Shown in pieces: positions 5,474-10,648 of a stretch of DNA of 10,648 bases. The stretch is from assembly GCA_035275625.1 (NCBI GenBank), contig DATEMK010000547.1, positions 1 through 10,648 on the forward strand, in the 5' to 3' direction. The notes beneath the pieces were generated by a model. That model was not told the DNA's origin. It saw only the letters and a list, made by a program, of their open reading frames with translations, and ran no database searches. This DNA comes from DATEMK01 sp035275625 (GTDB lineage Bacteria; Bacteroidota; Bacteroidia; AKYH767-A; OLB10). The position numbers and the translations under genes are program-made. The stretch's first letter is position 1; each line of letters starts with the position of its first letter.

Positions 5474-8002
5474 CTATTGATTTATTTTGATAAGCCTGAG
5501 TTCCTGGCGTATTTCTCCGTTTGAAATAATAGCTGTGTAAACGCCCTGGTTTATCAACCCGATCCTGAATTCATTGTCAGAAATCCTTTCTTCAGAAAAA
5601 TCAACTTCTCTTCCGGCAATATCATGAATCGTGATAATGATATTTTCTTTTACGATTCCGTGAATGTGAATATTAAATTTTTCGGAAGATGGATTTGGAT
5701 GAACTTCACAATAGAAATCATTTTCATTTTGATAGTTCACTTCTTTACAGGGAATGGTAACTGTGATTCCGGATGAGGTAGTTGAGCACCCATTGTTATT
5801 TGTCACTTCCACTTTATAAGTGCCTGCAACATTAGCTGTATAGTTGTTAGAAACAGCGCCATTTATATAATTGCCGCCTTTCTTCCATTTATAAGTCAGT
5901 CCCGCCCCGGTATTTGCATTCAGCTGCACACTTCCGCCTGCGCAAAAAGATATGGGACCCTGCGGAGTAATTGTCGCAGCTGGCTTGGAATTTACAGTGA
6001 CAGGCGTACTAACAGGAGTAGTCTTGAAACATCCCGTAACAGAATTTGTAACTGTTACTTTATAGTTTCCGCTTGCTGATGCATTGTAGGAAGATGAAGT
6101 GGCACCGGCAATAGTTACTCCGTTCTTTTTCCACTGATAAATTTTATTCAGACCAGAAACAGCAGACAATAATACATTACCCCCGCTGCAAAATGTAGTA
6201 GGACCATTTGGGGTGATGGATGCAACAGGTATCGAATGTACGGTAACTGTTGCAGGGGATCTGGTGCTTGTACAACTTTGTCCGGGTGTGGTAATTTTCC
6301 AGTTATAAAAATAATAGTAAAAAGATGTTCCTTGTGAAGAATTTTTGATAGAAATATAACCACTGATATTATATGGATAGTTCGCTCCTGCATTTTCCCG
6401 GTATAAATTGAATGTTCCGGATCGGGTCAGCCGATAATTTGAACCTGCAGTCAAAGCAAAATTTAAGGTAACCGTATTTTCCCCGGAAGTAACATTCACA
6501 GTAGCCGTATTTAAAACCGACCCTGATGAGTTTTGTAATTGTATGGTCACGCTGCCTGCGTTTTGCGCATAAAGTTTCACCGTATTTAAATTACAATTAG
6601 CAATCACATCAAAAATAAGGTATTGTCCGCTGCTCAAATAACCTCCGCTTCCAAATGAATTATCAGCAGGAGGGCAAAAAAGTGTTTGCAATCCTGATGT
6701 AACAGTAGCATCAGCATAATAAGCTGTGTTGGTGGTGACAACAGGTGTGTTAAAGATATTGCCTGTGAATAAAGAGCTTCCCCCGCCTGGAGAATCATAC
6801 CAATTTATTGTTCCACTGCCTGACGCTGTCAGAGCAGTTGAACCGGATTTACAAACTGAGCCTCCTGTAGTCGCAGGTGAATTAGCGGTAAGGACAGTCA
6901 CTGCGAAAGGAGATGATGTTGCTGAACCGCAAGAATTAGAAACTGTAACTGAATAGTTACCGGTATTGGAAACTATAATATTTTGGGTAGTTGCTCCATT
7001 ACTCCACAAGTAAGAGGTGCCGAAATTGGCTGATAATGTAATATTGTCTCCTGAACAAATAGCCGGATATTTGTTAGCGGTAACAGATGCTATTGGTGTG
7101 GCCGATTGTTCTGTTAAAGTAACCGGAACAGCTACTACATTATTATTTTCATTCGTTTCAAGAAAATAATTGTAAGGGTCAATCTGCACCACAATATAAT
7201 AAGTTCCATCACATAGCCCGGCAGGAAGATTTATCCACATTCCGTCTAATCCCTGGTGATAAGTATCCATATATCCGTTTGAAATGCCTTGCACTGTATT
7301 CGAGCAACTATAGTCTCCTCCGCCTAACCCATAATTTACAATATTGGAACTGTTGAGCGTGTTTCCTAAAGAATCAGTACAATATCCTGAACTGGAATTG
7401 CAATTTCCTATATCCAGCAAGCAATAACCCAATTTTGAACCGGTACCAATAATCGGCCAGTTAAGCGGATCGGGATTTCCATTATTTTGTCTTAACGTAT
7501 AAATTCCCCAATCATCCACATGCTGATGCCCGTGAGAAGGATGATACGTCATTGAACCGGCTTCACGATCCCAGAAGGTCATGGTGTTCCCGCTCTTATG
7601 ATAAATTCTTTGATTAATGAGCTGGTGAGGAGGCAACCCGGTTACAGGACATGCCAGGGGAATATTGGCAACCGTTCCGGCATCAACAGTATCGGTTCCG
7701 CATACATAAAAAGCAGTTCCTCTTGTTTCAAGAGGACCAAAGCCGATAATAGGAGTTGAAACTCCTACCCGCAAACGACCATCATTGCCATCGCATGGAG
7801 GGTTGCAAACCTGGGGATATTCTGTATAATTGCTTGATTGGTTTAATGGTAACCGCGCAATTGAAATATCCGGAACCAGGTCACAATTGGTTCCGCCTCC
7901 GGGAGGACATTGGCAGCTTGTAGCGTTAGTTGTGGAGCACTGACTTTTTACACTGTAGGGCAATAAAAATAATAATAATGGGAGTAAATGAATTTTTTTC
8001 AT
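5474..8002 (-). CDS. LOX-B: T9SS-secreted lysyl oxidase with Ig-like domains
   Basis: Predicted copper and lysine-tyrosylquinone amine oxidase acting on protein lysines outside the cell. The start at 8002 is chosen because it gives MKKIHLLPLLLFLLPYSVKSQ, a signal peptide matching the paralogue; an in-frame ATG at 8065 would add 21 non-hydrophobic residues. Domains of the 842 residues: signal peptide 1-21; lysyl oxidase about 40-297; Ig-like about 302-370; an Ig_7-like domain from about 374 (NWYDSPGGGSS) whose last strand resumes at SCTSTRSPATVTV (576-588) after an inserted module about 434-573; two Ig-like domains about 591-671 and 675-750; T9SS type A domain about 762-842. Copper ligands H154, H157, H159, H161; cofactor pair K190 and Y248. 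I count 48 differences from LOX-A over 278 ungapped residues, and all 13 cysteines are shared. Tails beyond residue 300 are different. First gene of the LOX pair. Confidence 0.88.
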   Translation of the reverse strand: MKKIHLLPLLLFLLPYSVKSQCSTTNATSCQCPPGGGTNCDLVPDISIARLPLNQSSNYTEYPQVCNPPCDGNDGRLRVGVSTPIIGFGPLETRGTAFYVCGTDTVDAGTVANIPLACPVTGLPPHQLINQRIYHKSGNTMTFWDREAGSMTYHPSHGHQHVDDWGIYTLRQNNGNPDPLNWPIIGTGSKLGYCLLDIGNCNSSSGYCTDSLGNTLNSSNIVNYGLGGGDYSCSNTVQGISNGYMDTYHQGLDGMWINLPAGLCDGTYYIVVQIDPYNYFLETNENNNVVAVPVTLTEQSATPIASVTANKYPAICSGDNITLSANFGTSYLWSNGATTQNIIVSNTGNYSVTVSNSCGSATSSPFAVTVLTANSPATTGGSVCKSGSTALTASGSGTINWYDSPGGGSSLFTGNIFNTPVVTTNTAYYADATVTSGLQTLFCPPADNSFGSGGYLSSGQYLIFDVIANCNLNTVKLYAQNAGSVTIQLQNSSGSVLNTATVNVTSGENTVTLNFALTAGSNYRLTRSGTFNLYRENAGANYPYNISGYISIKNSSQGTSFYYYFYNWKITTPGQSCTSTRSPATVTVHSIPVASITPNGPTTFCSGGNVLLSAVSGLNKIYQWKKNGVTIAGATSSSYNASASGNYKVTVTNSVTGCFKTTPVSTPVTVNSKPAATITPQGPISFCAGGSVQLNANTGAGLTYKWKKGGNYINGAVSNNYTANVAGTYKVEVTNNNGCSTTSSGITVTIPCKEVNYQNENDFYCEVHPNPSSEKFNIHIHGIVKENIIITIHDIAGREVDFSEERISDNEFRIGLINQGVYTAIISNGEIRQELRLIKINQ

Positions 8003-8048
8003 GGATTTTTTCGAATTAAATATGGTTATTTGATTGGCGGAGTGAATG

Positions 8049-8064
8049 TGCTTTTTAAAAAGCA
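8049..8064. promoter_or_regulatory. 16-bp perfect palindrome in the LOX-B leader
   Basis: TGCTTTTTAAAAAGCA is fully self-complementary. It sits just downstream of the candidate -7 element, about where transcription would start, and 47 bp before the LOX-B ATG. It could be an operator for a dimeric regulator. It could also be only an A/T-rich coincidence; it has no loop and is not a good terminator. Confidence 0.4.
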
Positions 8065-8067
8065 ATG

Positions 8068-8096
8068 CAAGTTAGATATTTATTTTGCAAAAACAA
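8068..8096 (-). promoter_or_regulatory. Candidate promoter for the LOX-B/LOX-A unit
   Basis: On the minus strand a TTG (8094-8096) is followed after 19 bp by TAACTTG (8068-8074), one T short of the Bacteroidota -7 consensus TAnnTTTG and with legal spacing. It lies in the 157-bp gap before LOX-B, the largest gap in the window and the only place a promoter for the pair is expected. Confidence 0.35.
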
Positions 8097-8130
8097 AAGG
8101 TTTTGGGCGAATCACATAAAAACCGAGTAT

Positions 8131-8164
8131 GAAAAATCAAAATAATGCCCCTTTTGGGTTCATT
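8131..8164 (-). terminator. Possible weak terminator after the TlpA-like gene
   Basis: On the minus strand AATG pairs with CATT (8161-8164 with 8144-8147) and CCC with GGG around an AAAA loop, with a small internal bulge, followed by ATTTTGATTTTT. The stop codon lies inside the stem. The stem is short, so termination may be partial. Confidence 0.35.
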
Positions 8165-9326
8165 CTGCCAGGAGTTTTGTAATGAAGCCATCAAAGTCAT
8201 CTTTATACTTTTCATAATATTTTCCTGTCGCAGGCCCTGTGAACCCGGTGTAAATTTTTCTTACTTTTCCTTTTTTATCAATAAAAATGGTGGTGGGGTA
8301 ACCCATTATCCGGTTTAACATGGGCAATGCCGTATTTGCATTTTCCCGGTTACCGGCTATCACCAATGTATAATCCATTCCAAAACGATTCTTCATTCTT
8401 TCAATGTTGGAAACAGCTTTTTGAAAATCATTTGTTTTTTCAAAAGCAATTCCTATGAATTCAATTCCTTTTGAATGATTTTTTTTATAATAATCAGCTA
8501 AAAAAACAGATTCATCCATACAATTCGGACACCATGAACCCATGATTTGCAAGACCACCACTTTATTCTGAAATTTTTTATCAGAAAGCTGAATCATATT
8601 GCTGTCAAGGCCAGGAAAGGAAAAATTTATTTTATCATAACCGCTTTTTAAAAAAGTTAATGAATCGGGATTGGGCAATTCAATATTTTCATTTCTTTCG
8701 GCAACCCAATTTTCTTTCCAATGATTTCCTGAAAAATAAATTCCTTCCATTTTATTTCCTTCCACTTTCGTTTTAAAAAGAAAAGCATGTGCGCCATCAA
8801 AACAGGAAAGGTATAAGCTGTCTTTAATTATCATTCCGTCAAGGTAACGGTAATCTCCGGTGGTAGTGAGAAAGGTCCCTGTAACATGATCTTTATCCTG
8901 GCTGAAAATTCCAATTGCAAAGGATGAATCTTTTGTTCCGGGGCTGAAACCTGCTTCCCATCTTCCTGCCACACTCAATTGCGGGCCATCCGAATTTTCA
9001 AAAAACCTGTATTTGATTCCGGCTTTAGCATTCAATGGAATACTCTTATTTTCCTTGCGGGAATAATTTATCCATTCACCGCTCATTTCATTTTGACTGA
9101 TTTTAACTTTTATTTCAGAATCAAAAACAGGAAGCCTTGCAAAAAGTGAATCATCTTTTAAGGTGATTTCATTCACAGAAATTTTTTCTTCTCCGTTTAT
9201 TATTTCAATGATGTACAGATTGTTATTTTTTTTCAATTCAAAATTAAACGGGAGTTCGCCACCAGGCAGGCTTAATGTGGCACGCCAGATTCCTGTTGCC
9301 AGGGCTATTGTTGATAATACATTCAT
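8160..9326 (-). CDS. TlpA-like thioredoxin-fold protein, apparently without a signal peptide
   Basis: A 388-residue protein with two parts. Residues about 10-215 are a beta-rich N-terminal region seen in Bacteroidota TlpA-type proteins (GIWRATLSLPGGELPFNFEL near the start). Residues about 235-386 are a TlpA/AhpC-like thioredoxin fold with active site W265-C266-P-N-C269, cis-proline P344 in GYPTT, and IFIDKKGKVRKIYTG at the end of the fold. It should carry out thiol-disulfide exchange. Relatives are usually periplasmic or lipid-anchored, but here the only ATG gives MNVLSTIALATG, too short for a convincing export signal. In-frame codons just upstream read KLYSCNRK after a stop at 9351-9353, resembling a lipobox remnant. 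The gene starts 4 bp after the lipoprotein gene, so it is probably co-translated in one operon. The family is firm; location is uncertain. Confidence 0.85.
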   Translation of the reverse strand: MNVLSTIALATGIWRATLSLPGGELPFNFELKKNNNLYIIEIINGEEKISVNEITLKDDSLFARLPVFDSEIKVKISQNEMSGEWINYSRKENKSIPLNAKAGIKYRFFENSDGPQLSVAGRWEAGFSPGTKDSSFAIGIFSQDKDHVTGTFLTTTGDYRYLDGMIIKDSLYLSCFDGAHAFLFKTKVEGNKMEGIYFSGNHWKENWVAERNENIELPNPDSLTFLKSGYDKINFSFPGLDSNMIQLSDKKFQNKVVVLQIMGSWCPNCMDESVFLADYYKKNHSKGIEFIGIAFEKTNDFQKAVSNIERMKNRFGMDYTLVIAGNRENANTALPMLNRIMGYPTTIFIDKKGKVRKIYTGFTGPATGKYYEKYKDDFDGFITKLLAE

Positions 9327-9330
9327 TTTT

Positions 9331-9879
9331 CTATTGCAGGAATAAAGCTTTTACTTCGACCAAAGTTCCTTTTGTAAAAGTAATCTTTTGGGAATTTTGT
9401 ATGGAATATGCTTTCAGGGGAAAATAACTCAAGGTGGTGATATGGTCATAATACATATTATCCGTTCGTTTTTCAATCCGGATAAATGTTACGCTGTCAT
9501 GTTCAAAGCAAAAGTTGATGCTCTTTATTTTTAAAGTGGAATCCTTCGCCTCGTACTTTATGCATAGTGTTTCCGCATCTCCGGCAGAGTCTATGCTATA
9601 TGAATTTTTCCATGACGGTCTGTTAATATCGCATTCTGAAAATGGTTTTAATTCCTCTTTCCAATCAGGATGATCAAAAATTTTATCTTCTGTTGCTTCG
9701 TCTTGTAAAACAAATTTTTTTAACCTGAAATTATTTTTACTAAGTGCTGAAGCTTGTTTTTCGAAATACAATTTCAAGTCAAAGTATGGTGATTCACTTG
9801 AATCACCGGGTTTATTATTTTCACATGAATAAAAAATCACTCCAAAGAAGAATGCACAAAGCAAATTTCTTTTCCTCAT
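9331..9879 (-). CDS. Small uncharacterised lipoprotein
   Basis: A 182-residue protein I do not recognise. Residues 1-18 form a lipoprotein signal (MRKR, hydrophobic LLCAFFFGVIFYS) with C19 as the likely lipidated residue, followed by ENNKPGDSSES, a flexible polar linker. The mature part has a helical start (FDLKLYFEKQASALSKNN), then ELKPFSECDINRPSW, then alternating strands (TLKIKSINFCFEHDSVTFIRIEK) suggesting a small beta-sandwich or barrel. No catalytic motif is apparent. Its ATG overlaps the TPR gene stop (ATGA), and the TlpA-like gene follows after 4 bp, so the three are almost certainly one translationally coupled operon. It may be an envelope partner of either neighbour; that is inference only. 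Confidence 0.75.
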   Translation of the reverse strand: MRKRNLLCAFFFGVIFYSCENNKPGDSSESPYFDLKLYFEKQASALSKNNFRLKKFVLQDEATEDKIFDHPDWKEELKPFSECDINRPSWKNSYSIDSAGDAETLCIKYEAKDSTLKIKSINFCFEHDSVTFIRIEKRTDNMYYDHITTLSYFPLKAYSIQNSQKITFTKGTLVEVKALFLQ

Positions 9880-10648
9880 TTCTGTGATGCCGCTTTTACC
9901 ATTTCGAGATACTTGTCTCCGTTTACATTGTCACCCATTATTTTATAAGTAACTCCAATATTATTTAATACCTGCAGGTTGGAAGGATTTATTTCAATGA
10001 CTTTCTTGTAATAGATAATTGCATTTGCATAATCCTTCATCGCAGCATAGCTATTGCCTGTATTATTATAGGCATCTTCATATTTAGGATCAATCTCAAT
10101 TGCTTTTTTGTACAGCTCAATGGCTTTCGTATAATCGCCTTGTTTCGCATACGTATTTCCAAGGTTGTAATGTGCTTTATCAAATTTGGGGTTTATCTCA
10201 ATAGATTTATTCAGGCTTTTTATTGCATTGGGAATATCGCCCATTTCACTATAGTATAGCCCAAGGTTATTAATTGCATCATAAGATTTCGGGTCAATCT
10301 CAATTGCTCTTTTCAGGTCAGCAATGGCTTTGTCATATTGTTTTACGCTGCCGTAAGCAATTCCTGAAGCAACATAAAAATCAGCTTCGGTCCAGGTTTT
10401 ATTTTTTCTCGCAGCTTCTAAATTTTTTACAGCGTTTACAAAATCTCCTTTTTCTTTATAGGCAAGGCCCAGATGATAAAAAGCGTCCGAATAAGTATCC
10501 AGAACAGAAACTCCTTTTTCTAATTGTTCGATTGATTTATCAAGCAGGTTCATTTTTTTTTCTGTGTCTTTTTCTTTCAAAGCCTGCTCGATAAGGATGG
10601 CGCTGCCGTAAGCATAACGTATGCGCGCGCTTTCAGGAGAAGTTTTAA
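9876..10648 (-). CDS. TPR-repeat protein, C-terminal part (5' end outside window)
   Basis: A tetratricopeptide-repeat protein, a helical scaffold for protein-protein contacts. The frame is open to the window edge: upstream of the TTG at 10578-10580 it continues as SPESARIRYAYGSAILIEQA, itself TPR-like helix sequence, so that codon is an internal leucine and the gene starts outside. In the visible 257 residues there are six clear 34-residue units, from DAFYHLGLAYKEKGDF to the last, VLNNIGVTYKIMGD. The central ones carry the canonical YD(K)AI..(Y/L)K(K/R)AIEI(D/N)P consensus. It ends with a short tail, KYLEMVKAASQK. Such arrays often form the C-terminus of larger membrane or envelope proteins in this phylum, but the N-terminal domain is not visible. 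First gene of the TPR, lipoprotein, TlpA-like operon. A run of nine A residues lies in the coding strand near 10553-10561. Confidence 0.85.
   Translation of the reverse strand, partial: KTSPESARIRYAYGSAILIEQALKEKDTEKKMNLLDKSIEQLEKGVSVLDTYSDAFYHLGLAYKEKGDFVNAVKNLEAARKNKTWTEADFYVASGIAYGSVKQYDKAIADLKRAIEIDPKSYDAINNLGLYYSEMGDIPNAIKSLNKSIEINPKFDKAHYNLGNTYAKQGDYTKAIELYKKAIEIDPKYEDAYNNTGNSYAAMKDYANAIIYYKKVIEINPSNLQVLNNIGVTYKIMGDNVNGDKYLEMVKAASQK

Noticed and set aside
8003..8065. A longer LOX-B start at 8065 adding 21 residues
   Set aside because: The extension is polar and would bury the signal peptide. The ATG at 8002 gives a start like that of LOX-A and leaves room for the candidate promoter region.
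10553..10561. A9 run in the TPR gene as a programmed frameshift site
   Set aside because: The frame is intact on both sides with continuous TPR sequence, and no alternative product is apparent.
10578..10580. TTG as the start codon of the TPR gene
   Set aside because: The same frame stays open to the window edge and continues with TPR-like residues, so the gene is simply truncated by the window.

Overview
The window is from a member of the Bacteroidota. Three proteins end in type IX secretion (T9SS) type A sorting domains. The candidate promoters resemble the TTG / TAnnTTTG pattern of that phylum, the spacers are A/T-rich, and start codons lack strong Shine-Dalgarno sequences. The genus cannot be named from this sequence. 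Every gene lies on the minus strand, so transcription runs from high to low coordinates.

Region 1 (10648 to 8160) is a compact operon. It holds the C-terminal part of a TPR-repeat protein that continues past the window edge, a small unrecognised lipoprotein joined to it by an ATGA overlap, and a TlpA-like thioredoxin-fold protein starting 4 bp after the lipoprotein gene. The TlpA-like protein has an active CPNC motif but no convincing export signal. A weak hairpin overlapping its stop codon may end the transcript.

Region 2 (8159 to 1522) is the notable part. Two tandem genes encode secreted proteins that share an N-terminal lysyl oxidase (LOX, PF01186-type) domain. By my count the domains are about 83% identical over 278 ungapped residues. 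Both keep the HxxHxHxH copper site, the Lys and Tyr that form the lysine tyrosylquinone cofactor in animal LOX, and 13 shared cysteines. Downstream of the catalytic module the two proteins have different tails. LOX-B (842 aa) carries Ig-like domains, one of them interrupted by a module of about 140 residues. LOX-A (1302 aa) carries an Ig-like domain, a second Ig-like domain interrupted by a proprotein-convertase P domain, four near-identical 64-aa repeats plus a degenerate fifth, and three PKD-like domains. Both end in T9SS sorting domains. The pair looks like a duplicated surface-exported copper amine oxidase whose copies were given different tails. A candidate promoter with a 16-bp palindrome precedes LOX-B, no terminator separates the genes, and a strong terminator follows LOX-A.

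Region 3 (1431 to 1) holds a secreted seven-repeat beta-propeller protein with a T9SS tail. Six bases later comes the start of asd (aspartate-semialdehyde dehydrogenase), cut by the window edge inside a heptanucleotide repeat.

Overall reading (inference): the LOX enzymes would act on the cell surface or be released, turning lysine side chains of secreted or neighbouring proteins into reactive aldehydes that cross-link. The propeller protein may be another surface component. A role for the nearby TlpA-like protein in folding the cysteine-rich LOX domains is only suggested by proximity.
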